Source: Pseudomonas pharyngis
GTDB lineage: Bacteria > Pseudomonadota > Gammaproteobacteria > Pseudomonadales > Pseudomonadaceae
Assembly: GCF_021602345.1 (NCBI RefSeq)
Contig: NZ_BQID01000003.1
Location: 310,001-374,000, forward strand
Length of the DNA: 64,000 nucleotides
Direction of reading: 5' to 3'
Shown here: positions 29,375 to 39,623 of the stretch, one piece after another
How the letters are laid out: each line of letters opens with the position of its first letter
Numbering within the stretch: the stretch's first letter is position 1
The notes under the pieces: model-generated
Database searches by the model: none
Told to the model about the DNA's origin: nothing
The model's input: the letters and a program-made list of their open reading frames with translations, nothing else
Position numbers and translations under genes: made by a program

Positions 29375-30172
29375 TTATTCCATGTCCTTGAGCCACTCGG
29401 TGCTCTTGAACCACTTGTCATGGATGCGATCGTAGGTGCCGTCTTCGTGGATCTGGTGCAGGAAGTTGTTGATGAAGTTGATGCTGTCGTAGTCACCCTT
29501 CTTCAGACCGAAGGCCAGTGGCTCGTAGGTAAACGGCTTGTCGAGGAACACCAGCTTGCCGGCGCCGACCTTGTTCACCGCGACCACGTTGTACGGCGCG
29601 TCGTAGATGAAGGCGTCAGCCTTGCCGTTGACCACATCGAGCACAGCTTCCTGCTCGTTGTCGTAGCCGTGGTACTTGGCTTTGGAGATCAGCTTCTTGG
29701 CGACCATCTCGCCGGTGGTGCCGAGCTTGGAGGTGATGCGGTAGTCGGCGGTGTTCAGGTCTTTGTAGGACTTGATGGTGCCTTCCAGTTCCTTGCGGAT
29801 CAGCAGGGTCTGGCCGACCACGATGAACGGTTCGCTGAAGTTCAGGCGCAGGTTGCGTTCCTGGGTCAGGGTCATGCCGCTGCCGATCATGTCGAACTTG
29901 TCGGTCATCAGCGCCGGGATGATCCCGTCGTAACCGGTGGAGACCAGCTCCAGTTTGACGCCCATGGCCTTGGTCATGGCTTTGAGGATGTCGACTTCGA
30001 AACCGATGATTTCGCCGCGCTTGTTGGTCATTTCGAACGGCATGTAGGTCGGATCCATGCCGACCTTCAACGAGCCACGCTTGACCGCGTCGTCGATTGC
30101 GCCGGCCTGCGCCGCATTGACTGCAACCAGTGCCGTGACGCCGACCAGCAGCATCGACAGATACTTCTTCAT
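29375..30172 (-). CDS. Polar amino-acid ABC transporter, periplasmic binding protein
   Basis: A 265-aa SBP_bac_3 family protein starting MKKYLSMLLVGVTAL; the signal peptide ends at NAAQAG. The fold signatures LKVGMDPTYMPFEM, RGEIIGFEVDILKAM and the GMTLTQERNLRLNFSEPF hinge are clear. The Glu-Val-Asp and Arg in this region usually bind the ligand alpha-amino and carboxylate groups. The specific amino acid cannot be told. The operon lies beside an HBM chemoreceptor. Confidence 0.92.
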   Translation of the reverse strand: MKKYLSMLLVGVTALVAVNAAQAGAIDDAVKRGSLKVGMDPTYMPFEMTNKRGEIIGFEVDILKAMTKAMGVKLELVSTGYDGIIPALMTDKFDMIGSGMTLTQERNLRLNFSEPFIVVGQTLLIRKELEGTIKSYKDLNTADYRITSKLGTTGEMVAKKLISKAKYHGYDNEQEAVLDVVNGKADAFIYDAPYNVVAVNKVGAGKLVFLDKPFTYEPLAFGLKKGDYDSINFINNFLHQIHEDGTYDRIHDKWFKSTEWLKDME

Positions 30173-30322
30173 CTTCAAGTCCCCAAAACCATTGCGTTTG
30201 CGGCGCGAAAACCGACAGAAATGGACAAGATTGTCCGGGTGCGCCAATTCGGGGACGGATGCTAACGCACTCGATTTTTTGCACAAGGTTTAATGGACGA
30301 TTTGTTTAACATTCAAGATTTA

Positions 30323-30485
30323 CCCCCTCACCCCAACCCTCTCCCCCAAGGGGGGCGAGGGGGAAAGGGAGCCGATCTCTGTAAATTTCAAATCTGAGTT
30401 CGACCGAGATCTGTCAGGTCGATGTATTTCGAGAGAACAACTCATTCAGTCCCCTCTCCCTCCGGGAGAGGGCTAGGGTGAGGGG
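30323..30485. repeat. 163-bp element with terminal inverted repeats, second copy
   Basis: Left end CCCCTCACCCCAACCCTCTC, right end GAGAGGGCTAGGGTGAGGGG, with the inner palindrome CCCTCTCCCTCCGGGAGAGG and a CAGTCCCCTCTCC junction as in the 1734-1917 copy. No ORF. It occupies most of the 358-base gap between the binding-protein gene and opgH; the rest holds the binding-protein promoter region, in which I see no clear -35/-10. Confidence 0.75.
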
Positions 30486-30498
30486 CTTTTCGGCAGGC

Positions 30499-30528
30499 AA
30501 AAAAAACCCCGCTTTCGCGGGGTTTCTT
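30499..30528 (-). terminator. Terminator of opgGH
   Basis: Minus strand AAACCCCGC, GAAA, GCGGGGTTTTTTTT, three bases past the opgH stop. Confidence 0.88.
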
Positions 30529-30530
30529 CA

Positions 30531-33101
30531 TCAGGCCGGTTGCGCCTGCAAGCTCACCGGCTTGAGCGGCAGCAGCGGCGCATGGGGATCGGCTTTCACC
30601 GAGGCCCGCCATGCGTCCAGCCACTCGGCGTGACCTTCGGCCCACACCTGCTCGTGCAGACGGGCCAGGGCCACCGGATCGCTCAGCAGTTGTAGACGAT
30701 CATGGTTGTTCAGCCCGGCCGGGCCGACCTTGATCGCGTGACGCACACGTTCCTGGCGCAGCCATTCGATCGGCTCGGCCTGACCGTGACGCGAAGTCGC
30801 CAGCGAGCACGCCAGGGCGTTCTGCTGTGGATCGACCACGGCGCGGATGAAGCCGTCATTCAGTGCGTGCCAGCGGTTTTCGTGGGTGTACTGATCGGTG
30901 GCCAGCAGCGCCTGTGGCGGATTGTATTCCTCGGGGATGAGGAACAGGCTTTCGTCACGGGACTTGAGGCCCAGACCGACGCGGCTGGAAATCACCGACA
31001 CCGGAATCGACAGCATCAGCGAACCGACGATCGGGACCAGCCACCACAGGAAGCTCGGGTTCAGCCAGATCACCAGCAGCGCCCAGAAGAAGCCCAGCAG
31101 GGTCTGCGGACCGTGACGCTTGACCGCTTCGCTCCACGGCGTGGAGTCGTCGTCACGCTGCGGCGAGTTCCAGGTCGCGGCCCAGCCGAGGAACGCGGCC
31201 AGAACGAAACGGGTGTGGAAAATCATCCGCACCGGCGCCAGCAGCATGGAGAACAGCATCTCCAGCAGCATCGACACGGTCACCTTGAACTTGCCGCCAA
31301 ACTCTTTCGCACCCTTGGCCCAGATCAGGATGATGCTCAACAGCTTCGGCAGGAACAGCAGCACGATGGTCGTCGAGAACAGCGCGATCGCCTTGTCCGG
31401 GTGCCATTGCGGCCACAGCGGATAGAGCTGACGCGGTTCGAGGAAGTACTGCGGCTCCATCAGCGTGTTCACCGCCAGCAGCGCGGTCGACAGCACGAGG
31501 AAGAAGAACCACAACGGCGCCGACAGGTAAGACATCACGCCGGTCAGGAACACCGCGCGGTGCACCGGGTGCATGCCTTTGACCAGGAACAGACGGAAGT
31601 TCATCAGGTTGCCGTGGCACCAGCGACGGTCACGCTTGAGCTCGTCGAGCAGGTTCGGCGGCAGTTCTTCGTAGCTGCCCGGCAGATCGTAGGCAATCCA
31701 CACGCCCCAGCCGGCACGGCGCATCAGCGCCGCTTCAACGAAGTCGTGAGAGAGAATCGCACCGGAGAACGCCCCTTTGCCCGGCAACGGCGCCAGGGCG
31801 CAGTGGTCGATGAACGGCTTCATGCGGATGATCGCGTTGTGACCCCAGTAGTGGGATTCACCCAGCTGCCAGAAGTGCAGGCCGGCGGTGAACAGCGGAC
31901 CGTACACGCGAGTGGCGAACTGCTGCATGCGCGCATACAGCGTGTCCATGCCCGAAGCGCGCGGCGCGGTCTGGATGATGCCGGCGTCCGGCGTGGCCTC
32001 CATCAGGCGCACCAGACTGGTCAGGCACTCGCCGCTCATCACAGAGTCGGCGTCGAGCACGACCATGTACTTGTAGTCACCGCCCCAGCGACGGCAGAAG
32101 TCGTCGAGGTTGCCGCTCTTGCGTTTGACGCGACGGCGACGGCGGCGATAGAAGATCTTGCCGAAACCCTTGGCTTCGCGGCAGACGTCCAGCCAGGCCT
32201 GCTGCTCGGCAACGCAGATGTCGGTGTCGTTACTGTCGCTGAGGACGAAGAAGTCGAAACGGTCCAGGTCACCGGTAGCGGCGACCGACTCGAACGTCGC
32301 GCGCAGACCGGCGAACACCCGAGGCACGTCTTCGTTGCAGATCGGCATCACCAGTGCGGTGCGGGCGTCTTTCGGAATCGGCTCGTTGCCGGCACTTTTA
32401 CCGGAGATCCGGTATTTATCGTGGCCGGTGAGCAATTCGAGGAAGCCCATCAGCGCGGTCCAGAAACCGGCCGATACCCAGCAGAACAGAATCCCGAACA
32501 TGATCAGGATGCTGGTCTGCAGCGCATACGGCAGCACTTGCGTGGCGGTTTGCAGCAGCGGTTGATGCAGGACTTCTTCCAGATCGACGAACGACCAGCC
32601 CTGGTACGGCATGATGCCTTTCATGTACCAGCCGGCGACGATGGTCTGACCCAGCATCAGCACCAGCAGAATGTAGCGACGGATCGAACCGACCGTGCGC
32701 CAGCGCGCCGCCGGCAGCACGTTGGCGTCCTTCGGCGGTTGCGGCGGGTTGGTCCGGCCGGTCAGGCGACGCCAGCCACGCACCAGAATGTTGGTGCGCC
32801 ACGGCTCCGGCACGACCTTGGTCCGACGGATCGGCGGCGTGGCCTTCATGCTGACCCGGCCGCTGGCGTCGAGCACCAGCATTTCCGCGTCTTGCAGCTC
32901 TTCGGCGGTGCTCAGGATCAGGCGCTTGCCGACCGAAGCCTGGGCGGCTTCGGTCCGTGCGTCAAAGGTCTTGGACGACAGGCGTTCATGTAATTCGCTG
33001 AAGGACTGGCAGCCCGCGAGTTCCGCGCGCTGCTCGTCGGTCATCGGCAGATGCGCCAGGTACTCGGACAGAGTCTCTGGCTGTACTTGAGAGTTACTCA
33101 T
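30531..33101 (-). CDS. opgH: Glucan biosynthesis glucosyltransferase OpgH
   Basis: An 856-aa inner-membrane GT2 glycosyltransferase that builds the beta-1,2-linked backbone of osmoregulated periplasmic glucans from UDP-glucose. The cytoplasmic catalytic domain has [11 protein letters not shown], the metal-binding [11 protein letters not shown] and the acceptor-site RRWCHGN (QxxRW-like). Several membrane segments lie at about residues 130-200 and in the C-terminal third. The start codon overlaps the opgG end by eight bases. Confidence 0.96.
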   Translation of the reverse strand: MSNSQVQPETLSEYLAHLPMTDEQRAELAGCQSFSELHERLSSKTFDARTEAAQASVGKRLILSTAEELQDAEMLVLDASGRVSMKATPPIRRTKVVPEPWRTNILVRGWRRLTGRTNPPQPPKDANVLPAARWRTVGSIRRYILLVLMLGQTIVAGWYMKGIMPYQGWSFVDLEEVLHQPLLQTATQVLPYALQTSILIMFGILFCWVSAGFWTALMGFLELLTGHDKYRISGKSAGNEPIPKDARTALVMPICNEDVPRVFAGLRATFESVAATGDLDRFDFFVLSDSNDTDICVAEQQAWLDVCREAKGFGKIFYRRRRRRVKRKSGNLDDFCRRWGGDYKYMVVLDADSVMSGECLTSLVRLMEATPDAGIIQTAPRASGMDTLYARMQQFATRVYGPLFTAGLHFWQLGESHYWGHNAIIRMKPFIDHCALAPLPGKGAFSGAILSHDFVEAALMRRAGWGVWIAYDLPGSYEELPPNLLDELKRDRRWCHGNLMNFRLFLVKGMHPVHRAVFLTGVMSYLSAPLWFFFLVLSTALLAVNTLMEPQYFLEPRQLYPLWPQWHPDKAIALFSTTIVLLFLPKLLSIILIWAKGAKEFGGKFKVTVSMLLEMLFSMLLAPVRMIFHTRFVLAAFLGWAATWNSPQRDDDSTPWSEAVKRHGPQTLLGFFWALLVIWLNPSFLWWLVPIVGSLMLSIPVSVISSRVGLGLKSRDESLFLIPEEYNPPQALLATDQYTHENRWHALNDGFIRAVVDPQQNALACSLATSRHGQAEPIEWLRQERVRHAIKVGPAGLNNHDRLQLLSDPVALARLHEQVWAEGHAEWLDAWRASVKADPHAPLLPLKPVSLQAQPA

Positions 33102-34908
33102 CGGCAGGCAACTGATAGCTCCAGGTCTCGGTCAGGACTTCTTCAGTCGGTGCCGATTCCGGTGTGGCTGGGGCCGCGTCCGCAGCGGCTGGCTGCTTGG
33201 CGTCTTTGTTGGCCTTGTCCTTGGCATCTGCAACCGGCTTGGCGTCGGCCTGTTTGGCCTCGGCGGCCTTGGCTTCCTTGTCGGCTTTCTCTTGTTGCTT
33301 GGCGGCAACCTTGTCGGCCTTGGCCACCGACGAATTGGACGTCGGTACCGAAGACTTGGCCAGATCAGCGGTCACCACTGGCTGCACCAGGGCTGCGCGC
33401 ATCTCGGTGGACTTGCTCGGGTCCTTGATCTTCATCCGCAGGGTCAGGCGCCAGCCTTTGGTTTCCGGGTTGTAGCGCACGCTGTTTTCGACCAGTTCGG
33501 CGTTGTCGCCGACGCTGACCTGGCTGCGAACGTCCGCATCCGGGGCCAAAGCGGCCAAGGACGGGCCTTCGAAATCGACCAGGTAGGCAACGCTGCCATC
33601 CGGCTGACGGATCAGGTTCGATTGCTTGACGTCACCGGTCGAACGCAGGGTCTGGTTGACCCAGGCGCTGTCCGGCGCGTGCAGCGCGGCTTCGTCGATG
33701 GTCCAGTGCATACGGTAGGCGAAGTCCAGCGGCTGGCCAGGCTCCGGCAGTTTTTCCGGGTTCCAGAACGCAACGATGTTGTCGTTGGTTTCGTCCGCAG
33801 TCGGGATCTCGACCAGATCAACGGTGCCCTTGCCCCAGTCGCCCTTCGGCTCGATCCAGGCACTTGGGCGCTTGTCGTAGCGGTCGTCGAGGTCTTCGTA
33901 GTGGCTGAAGTCACGGCCACGTTGCAGCAGACCGAAACCACGCGGGTTCTCGACGCTGAACTGGCTGACAGCCAAGTGTTTCGGGTTGTTCAGCGGACGC
34001 CAGATCCACTCGCCGTTGCCGGCATGGATCGACAGACCGCTGGAGTCGTGCAGTTCGCGACGGTAGTTGAGCACCTTCGACGGCTGGTTGGCGCCGAACA
34101 GGAACATGCTGGTCAGCGGCGCGATGCCGAGCTTGCCAACCTTGTCACGCAGGTACATCTGGCCCTTCACGTCGACAATGGTGTCGCTGCCCGGACGTAG
34201 GATCAGACGGTAGGCGCCGGTCGCACGTGGCGAATCCAGCAGGGCGAAGATCACCAGGTGCTTGTCGCCCGGCTTCGGCTGCTGAATCCAGAACTCGCGA
34301 AAACGCGGGAATTCTTCGCCGGACGGCAAAGCGGTATCGATCGCCAGGCCACGGGCCGACAGACCGTAGGTGTGACCCTTGCCGACGACGCGGAAGTAGC
34401 TCGCGCCCAGCATGGTCATGATTTCGTCTTGCTTGTCCGCCTTGTTGATCGGGTACAGCACACGGAAACCGGCGTAGCCCAGTTGTTCGGTGGCCTTCGG
34501 ATCGAACTGCAGGTCGCCGAAATCGAAACGGCTTGGATCGTATTTGATCTCTTCGACGGTGTTCGCGGTGATTTCGTTGATTTTCACCGGCGTATCGAAG
34601 TGCATGCCCTGATGATAGAAGGACAGCTTGAACGGGGTCTTCTGGTCGGCCCATTCGGCTTTTTCGGTGCGGAAACGAATCTTCTGATAGTCCGCGAATT
34701 TCATTTCACGGAATTCGTTCGGCAGGTTGCTGCGCGGGGCTTCGAACTTCTGCCCGGCCAGCTCTTTGGCCTTGGCCGACACATCGTCAAGATTGAATGC
34801 CCAAAGCTGGCCGGCGCTGAGCAGGCAGAGTACTGCCGAGCCCGCTACCAGAGCGCTGCGCAAGCGTTTGGCAGACAATTTTGCTGCATTACAGGGACTA
34901 ACAATCAC
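33094..34908 (-). CDS. opgG: Periplasmic glucan biosynthesis protein OpgG
   Basis: A 604-aa periplasmic protein needed for glucan branching or release. I choose GTG at 34908 ([12 protein letters not shown]) since GAGGG stands six bases before it; the frame opens 38 codons further up with non-conserved sequence. The signal peptide is [20 protein letters not shown], cut before FNLDD. The N-terminal beta-sandwich ([18 protein letters not shown]) and the long conserved [16 protein letters not shown] and [11 protein letters not shown] stretches are typical. The C-terminal about 90 residues are an extra Lys/Ala-rich tail ([20 protein letters not shown]) that the shorter enterobacterial OpgG lacks. 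Confidence 0.95.
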   Translation of the reverse strand: MIVSPCNAAKLSAKRLRSALVAGSAVLCLLSAGQLWAFNLDDVSAKAKELAGQKFEAPRSNLPNEFREMKFADYQKIRFRTEKAEWADQKTPFKLSFYHQGMHFDTPVKINEITANTVEEIKYDPSRFDFGDLQFDPKATEQLGYAGFRVLYPINKADKQDEIMTMLGASYFRVVGKGHTYGLSARGLAIDTALPSGEEFPRFREFWIQQPKPGDKHLVIFALLDSPRATGAYRLILRPGSDTIVDVKGQMYLRDKVGKLGIAPLTSMFLFGANQPSKVLNYRRELHDSSGLSIHAGNGEWIWRPLNNPKHLAVSQFSVENPRGFGLLQRGRDFSHYEDLDDRYDKRPSAWIEPKGDWGKGTVDLVEIPTADETNDNIVAFWNPEKLPEPGQPLDFAYRMHWTIDEAALHAPDSAWVNQTLRSTGDVKQSNLIRQPDGSVAYLVDFEGPSLAALAPDADVRSQVSVGDNAELVENSVRYNPETKGWRLTLRMKIKDPSKSTEMRAALVQPVVTADLAKSSVPTSNSSVAKADKVAAKQQEKADKEAKAAEAKQADAKPVADAKDKANKDAKQPAAADAAPATPESAPTEEVLTETWSYQLPADE

Positions 34909-35229
34909 GAGCAACCCTCGCCGAAAACAGATCAATAAACCAACGGCCAGATGAAGTGCCTGTGAGGGATTCGGTACAAAAAAACCGACCTTGCAGGACA
35001 CCCTTGCCAAGTTGGCGAGCATTGTTCCGACTCCGCTGGGTCAAAATGATTCCCCAATCGGATCCGGACAAGTCTCTACCTAAGTCAAAATGGACCAACG
35101 AACGCTGATCCCCGTAGCGCGCGATTATCTAGTAGCCCGCGTGACAACGCATCAGGGGTAACAAAGTATTTATCGCGAAAATTCCCTGTTTTCAGTCGAA
35201 AAGCCCTTAAAAAGATGTTTCAAGCACTT
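34909..35229. other. AT-richer 320-base leader upstream of opgG
   Basis: No open reading frame with support lies here. The stretch is richer in A and T than its surroundings and should hold the opgG promoter. A TTGTCA hexamer on the minus strand near 35142 has no -10 at proper spacing, so I do not call a promoter. Short inverted motifs (TTGCCAAGTTGGCGA near 35007) could form a hairpin in the leader. Confidence 0.4.
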
Positions 35230-35667
35230 TCATGACTGTAACAGGAAGGTTACCGGGCCATCGTTGACCAGGTGCACCTGCATATCCGCGCCGAATCTAC
35301 CTGATGCCACTGTGCCATGCATCTGTTTCGCTTTGCTTAATAGATAGTCGAATAATTCTTCGCCCAGCGCCGGAGGGGCGGCGGTCGAGAAACTCGGGCG
35401 CAACCCGCTTTTGGTGTCGGCAGCGAGGGTGAACTGAGAGACCAGCAGCAACCCGCCGCCCACATCCGCCAGGGACAGATTCATCTTGCCCACGGCGTCA
35501 CTGAACACTCGATAGTTAAGCAGCTTATGCAGAAGTTTGTCGGCGCTGGCCGGCGTGTCGTCGGGTTCGACCGCCACCAGCACCAATAAACCCTGATCGA
35601 CACTGCCGACCACCTCGCCCGCCACTTCGACCCGCGCGCCTTTCACGCGCTGCAACAGCCCCTTCAT
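35230..35667 (-). CDS. dtd: D-aminoacyl-tRNA deacylase
   Basis: A 145-aa homodimeric editing enzyme that hydrolyses D-amino acids from tRNA. The cross-subunit motifs [20 protein letters not shown] and, near the C-terminus, [13 protein letters not shown] (the NxGPxT motif) are intact. Its start overlaps the pip stop by four bases. Confidence 0.96.
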   Translation of the reverse strand: MKGLLQRVKGARVEVAGEVVGSVDQGLLVLVAVEPDDTPASADKLLHKLLNYRVFSDAVGKMNLSLADVGGGLLLVSQFTLAADTKSGLRPSFSTAAPPALGEELFDYLLSKAKQMHGTVASGRFGADMQVHLVNDGPVTFLLQS

Positions 35668-36635
35668 GCTTCTTCGGGCGGCAGGTCGAGCAGACGACGG
35701 GCCATTTTGCTGGCGGCGCGCACCAATGCATCGGTGATGCCCGGTTCCGAGGCAGCGTGGCCGGCATCGCGGATCACCTGCAGCTCGCTGTTCGGCCAGG
35801 CCTGATGCAGTTCCCAGGCGTTGTCGAGCGGGCAGATCACGTCGTAGCGACCGTGGATGATCACGCCCGGCAGATGGGCGATCTTGCCCATGTCGCGAAT
35901 CAGCTGGTTCGGCTCAAGGAACGCGTTGTTGGTGAAGTAGTGGCATTCGATCCGCGCGATCGACAAGGCGCGCTGCGGCTCGGAGAAACGGTCGACCACC
36001 AGCGGATTCGGACGCAGGGTCGCGGTGCGCCCTTCCCAGGTCGACCAGGCCTTGGCCGCGTGCATCTGGGCGATCTGGTCGTTGCCGGTCAGGCGCTTGT
36101 GGAAAGCGCTGAGCAGGTCGTCGCGCTCGTCCAGCGGGATCGGCGCGAGGTAGTCCTGCCAGTAATCGGGGAACAGACGGCTGGCGCCGGCCTGGTAGAA
36201 CCATTCGATTTCCTGCGGACGGCAGAGAAAGATCCCGCGCAGGATCAGCCCATGCACGCGCTCCGGGTGGGTCTGCGCGTAGGCCAGCGCCAGGGTCGAA
36301 CCCCAGGAACCGCCGAACAGCACCCATTTGTCGATGCCCAGATGTTTACGGATGCGCTCGAGGTCTTCGACCAGATCCCAGGTGGTGTTGTTTTCCAGGC
36401 TGGCGTGAGGCGTGGAACGACCACAGCCGCGCTGATCGAAGGTGACAATGCGATACAGGTTCGGATCAAAATAGCGGCGACTCTGGGCGTCGCACCCGGC
36501 GCCGGGACCTCCGTGGATGAACACCACCGGCAAACCTTCCGGTGAACCGCTTTCGTCGACGTACAGCGTATGGGTGTCATCGACGGCCAGATCGTGCCGT
36601 GCGTGAGGTTTGATCTGCGGAAACAAAGTCTGCAT
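35664..36635 (-). CDS. pip: Prolyl aminopeptidase
   Basis: A 323-aa alpha/beta hydrolase (S33) removing N-terminal proline. The oxyanion region [13 protein letters not shown], the nucleophile elbow [15 protein letters not shown], the Asp in [11 protein letters not shown] and the His in [11 protein letters not shown] form the triad site. No signal peptide, so cytoplasmic. It is translationally coupled to dtd. Confidence 0.95.
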   Translation of the reverse strand: MQTLFPQIKPHARHDLAVDDTHTLYVDESGSPEGLPVVFIHGGPGAGCDAQSRRYFDPNLYRIVTFDQRGCGRSTPHASLENNTTWDLVEDLERIRKHLGIDKWVLFGGSWGSTLALAYAQTHPERVHGLILRGIFLCRPQEIEWFYQAGASRLFPDYWQDYLAPIPLDERDDLLSAFHKRLTGNDQIAQMHAAKAWSTWEGRTATLRPNPLVVDRFSEPQRALSIARIECHYFTNNAFLEPNQLIRDMGKIAHLPGVIIHGRYDVICPLDNAWELHQAWPNSELQVIRDAGHAASEPGITDALVRAASKMARRLLDLPPEEA

Positions 36636-36739
36636 TGCGCGCTCCGTAAGGGGTCGAGGTCATCCCTGGGGGGACTTCTATTATTCTGCCGTCCGGCATC
36701 ATAAACCCGATTTACGTCAATGAGCATGCCCGTGCGCTG

Positions 36740-37657
36740 TCACATTTTGTCAGCCATGAACCCCAGCAGGTTCTCAAAGAGACGATCGACCTCGGCGACC
36801 TGATGCCGCGCCCGCAGGCAGCCGTGAACCAGCCCTTCGCCGTAGTACAGCGCCGCGTCGACGCCCGCCGCGTTCAGCCGTTCGGCGTAACACACGCCGT
36901 CGTCACGCAACGGATCGAATTGCGCCACGGCGATCCAGGCCGGGGGCAGACCGCTGAAATCCCGGGCCAGCAACGGCATCGCATAGGCGCTCGGCTTTGT
37001 GGTGCCACGCAGGTACAAGGCGTGATAACAGTCGAGATCGCTGCTGGCGAGCAACGGCGCATCGGCGCATTCGCTGCGCGACGCTAACTGCTCGTCGCCT
37101 CCCAGCCCCGGATAAATCAAGACCTGCGCACCCGGCAGCGGCTCGTCGGCATCGCGCAGTGCCAGGCACAGCGCCGCCGCCAGATTGCCGCCGGCGCTGT
37201 CGCCCGCCACCAGCATCCGTCCGGGGTCGAACCAGAAGGGCCCACTGCGCAACGCGCGCCAGACGCTCAGGCAATCCTCGAAACCGGCGGGGAACGGATG
37301 TTCCGGCGCCAGCCGGTAATCCACCGCCACCACCATCGCCCCAAGCGCCATGGCCAGCTCGCAGCAGATGAAGTCATGGGAATCCAGCCCGCCGACCACC
37401 CAACCGCCGCCGTGCAGGTACAACACGCACGGCCAGCCACTGGCCGATGGCCGGACAGGCGGGCGATACGAACGCACCGCCACCCCGCTCAACTGGAAAT
37501 CCACCACCTCCAGACCCACCGGCCGTTCGGGCGTGAAGGCGCGGCACATATCGTCATAGGATTTGCGCAATCCGCCGAGGCTGCTGTCATCGCTGGCAAA
37601 GCCTTCGGTTCTGGAAACGAAGGCTGCCATCGACGGCGAAAGTGGATAAGTGTCCAT
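36740..37657 (-). CDS. Alpha/beta hydrolase of the hormone-sensitive-lipase family
   Basis: A 305-aa carboxylesterase-type protein. YLHGGGWVVGG is the HGGG oxyanion motif, VAGDSAGGNLAAAL the GDSAG nucleophile box, and GVCYAERLNAAGVDAALY and LVHGCLR contain the late catalytic region with the His. No signal peptide. Its ATG shares a base with the stop of the upstream choline-type binding-protein gene (TGATG), so the two are translationally coupled, hinting at a shared substrate such as a choline or carnitine ester. The substrate itself is unknown. Confidence 0.85.
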   Translation of the reverse strand: MDTYPLSPSMAAFVSRTEGFASDDSSLGGLRKSYDDMCRAFTPERPVGLEVVDFQLSGVAVRSYRPPVRPSASGWPCVLYLHGGGWVVGGLDSHDFICCELAMALGAMVVAVDYRLAPEHPFPAGFEDCLSVWRALRSGPFWFDPGRMLVAGDSAGGNLAAALCLALRDADEPLPGAQVLIYPGLGGDEQLASRSECADAPLLASSDLDCYHALYLRGTTKPSAYAMPLLARDFSGLPPAWIAVAQFDPLRDDGVCYAERLNAAGVDAALYYGEGLVHGCLRARHQVAEVDRLFENLLGFMADKM

Positions 37658-38604
37658 CAGTTTTTCAGGCTGGCCTGAACCGTGGCCACGCCGTCCTTGC
37701 CATCGAAACTGCTGACACCCGCCAGCCAGCGTTGCAGGTCTTCGGGATGCTCACGCAGCCAGCTCTTCGCCACTTCCTGAGGGGTCTTGCGCTCCATGAT
37801 CGGCACCATCAACTGGCTTTCCTGGGCGGCGGTGAAGGTCAGGTTTTCCAGCAGTCGATGAACGTTCGGGCAGCGCTCGGCGTAGTCCGGCGCGGTGACC
37901 GTGGAAACGGTGGCGGCGCCTTCGTTCGGGCCGTAAACATCTTCGCTGCCGGTCAGGTAGGTGATTTTCATGTTGATGTTCATCGGGTGCGGGGTCCAGC
38001 CGACGAACACCACGAACTCCTTGCGGTTCACCGCCCGCTGCACGGCGGCGAGCATGCCGGCCTCACCGGATTCGATGATCTTGAAATCCTTCAGGCCGAA
38101 ATGGTTGGTTTCGATCATGGTCTTGATCGTGGTGTTGGCGCCGCTGCCGGGCTCGATGCCGTAGATCTTAGCGCCGAGCTGATCCTTGAATTTCGCGATG
38201 TCGCCGAAGGTTTTCAGCCCTGCCGCCGCCACGTAGTCCGGAACCGCCAGCGTCGCCTGGGCGTCGGCCAGGCTGGGCTTGTCCATGACCTTGACCTGAT
38301 TGGCGGCGAGGAACGGCGCGATGTTCTTGTCCATTGCCGGTTTCCAGTAGCCGAGGAAGATATCGAGGCGCTTGTCGCGGATGCCGGCGAAGATGATTTG
38401 CTGCACGGCGCTGGTCTGCTTGCTTTCGTAACCGAGGCCGTTGAGCAGCACGTCGGCCATGCCGCTGGTGGCGATCACGTCGGTCCAGTTGACCACGCCC
38501 ATGCGCACGGTTCTGCAGGATGCATCGTCGGAAGCCATGGCGCCGGCGCTAAGCAGCGCACTGCCGGTAAGGATTAACGCACAACGAGTGAACAGTCTTT
38601 TCAT
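37657..38604 (-). CDS. Choline/betaine-type ABC transporter periplasmic binding protein (no partner genes nearby)
   Basis: A 315-aa OpuAC-family protein starting MKRLFTRCALILTGSALL; the signal peptide ends at GAMAS. Typical ligand-pocket stretches are VNWTDVIATSGMADVLLNGLGY, FLGYWKPAM and VFVGWTPHPMN, with aromatic residues of the quaternary-ammonium cage. There is no ATPase or permease beside it. Pseudomonads have unpartnered SBPs (CaiX, BetX) that share the CbcWV core transporter; this may be one of them. It is coupled to a downstream esterase gene. Confidence 0.85.
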   Translation of the reverse strand: MKRLFTRCALILTGSALLSAGAMASDDASCRTVRMGVVNWTDVIATSGMADVLLNGLGYESKQTSAVQQIIFAGIRDKRLDIFLGYWKPAMDKNIAPFLAANQVKVMDKPSLADAQATLAVPDYVAAAGLKTFGDIAKFKDQLGAKIYGIEPGSGANTTIKTMIETNHFGLKDFKIIESGEAGMLAAVQRAVNRKEFVVFVGWTPHPMNINMKITYLTGSEDVYGPNEGAATVSTVTAPDYAERCPNVHRLLENLTFTAAQESQLMVPIMERKTPQEVAKSWLREHPEDLQRWLAGVSSFDGKDGVATVQASLKN

Positions 38605-38761
38605 GTGGGATCGTCTCGTGCGGCAGCGGGTTATTGTTCGGATCGGTGTCTTCTTGCACCGTGGCCGAAACATTACGCAGCAGACGAGCGGGAAAAGCGA
38701 ACTGTGGCGACCGGGATTTGCACGGTGGCGACCCAAGCCGTGCACAAACCTGTGGTCACCA

Positions 38762-38793
38762 CAAAAACTGTGGGAGCAAGCTCGCTCCCACAG
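38762..38793 (-). terminator. REP-type palindrome acting as hutG terminator
   Basis: CTGTGGGAGC, AAGCTC, GCTCCCACAG is a perfect 10-bp-arm palindrome from the REP family. On the minus strand it is followed by TTTTTGTGG, 16 bases past the hutG stop, so it has the form of an intrinsic terminator. Confidence 0.7.
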
Positions 38794-38809
38794 GGTTCCT
38801 GGTGTGTAT

Positions 38810-39613
38810 TCAGGATTTGTAGCGAGTCGCGCCCCAGGCAAGCAGCCCCTGCAGCAACTCCTTGAGCACCACCCGCGTCGGCTCCGCCAGATCGGCGCGG
38901 TAGCGGAACGGTTCGAACTCTTCCATGTAGGTGCACTGGCCCAGTTCCAGTTGCACGGCGTGGATGTTCTCGGCCGGGTTACCGTAGTGACGGGTAATGT
39001 GGCCGCCCTTGAAGCGTCCGTTCAGCACATGGCTGTAATCGCCATGGCGTGCGCAGATCGCTTCCAGTTGCGTGGCCAACTGCGGATCGCAACTGGCGCC
39101 GTTGAAAGTGCCGAGATTGAAGTCCGGCAGCTTGCCATCGAACAGGTGCGGGATGATCGAGCGGATCGAATGCGCATCGAACAGCAGCGCGTAACCGAAC
39201 TCGGCTTTCAGCCGCGCCAGCTCTTCCTGCAAGGTGCGGTGGTACGGCGTCCAGATCTGCTCCAGATAGGTCGCACGCTCTTCTTTCGACGGCTCCTGCC
39301 CGTCCTTGAACAACGGAATGCCATCGAACAGGGTCGCCGGGTACAGCCCGGTGGTGGCGCCGGCGTACAGCGGTTTGTCGTCGGACGGCCGGTTCAGGTC
39401 GATGACAAATCGCGAGTACTCGGCCGCCAGGGTGCTGGCGCCCAGTTCGGCGGCGAAATCGTAGAGCTGCGGAATATGCCAGTCGGTGTCCGGCAGGCTT
39501 TTCGCGTCCGGGATCAACCCGGCCTCGACCGCCGGGGTCAGGCGCACACCGGCGTGGGGCATGCTGATCAGCAGCGGCACGCGACCTTGTTTGAAGTTCA
39601 GAACCTTATCCAC
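38810..39613 (-). CDS. hutG: N-formylglutamate deformylase
   Basis: A 267-aa enzyme for the last step of the five-step histidine pathway, releasing formate and glutamate. I choose GTG at 39613 (V-DKVLNFKQGRVPL) because AGGAGAG precedes it and the length fits; the ATG farther upstream lies inside hutI. SMPHAGVRL, LLFDAHSIRS and GRFKGGHITRHYG are metal-site motifs of this family. It overlaps no gene but starts 11 bases after hutI. Confidence 0.95.
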   Translation of the reverse strand: MDKVLNFKQGRVPLLISMPHAGVRLTPAVEAGLIPDAKSLPDTDWHIPQLYDFAAELGASTLAAEYSRFVIDLNRPSDDKPLYAGATTGLYPATLFDGIPLFKDGQEPSKEERATYLEQIWTPYHRTLQEELARLKAEFGYALLFDAHSIRSIIPHLFDGKLPDFNLGTFNGASCDPQLATQLEAICARHGDYSHVLNGRFKGGHITRHYGNPAENIHAVQLELGQCTYMEEFEPFRYRADLAEPTRVVLKELLQGLLAWGATRYKS

Positions 39614-39623
39614 AACCGCTCTC

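Noticed and set aside
30173-30260. Sigma-54 site before the amino-acid binding-protein gene
   Set aside because: A GG-N10-GC match exists on the minus strand, but both halves are far from consensus (CGGTTTT and CCGCA).
30702-32993. 763-aa open frame on the plus strand across opgH
   Set aside because: Antisense shadow, rich in Arg/Gln/His with no domain; opgH on the minus strand is certain.
35137-35160. TTGTCA hexamer upstream of opgG as a sigma-70 promoter
   Set aside because: No -10 element at 16-18 bases; the TAGATAAT nearby is too close.
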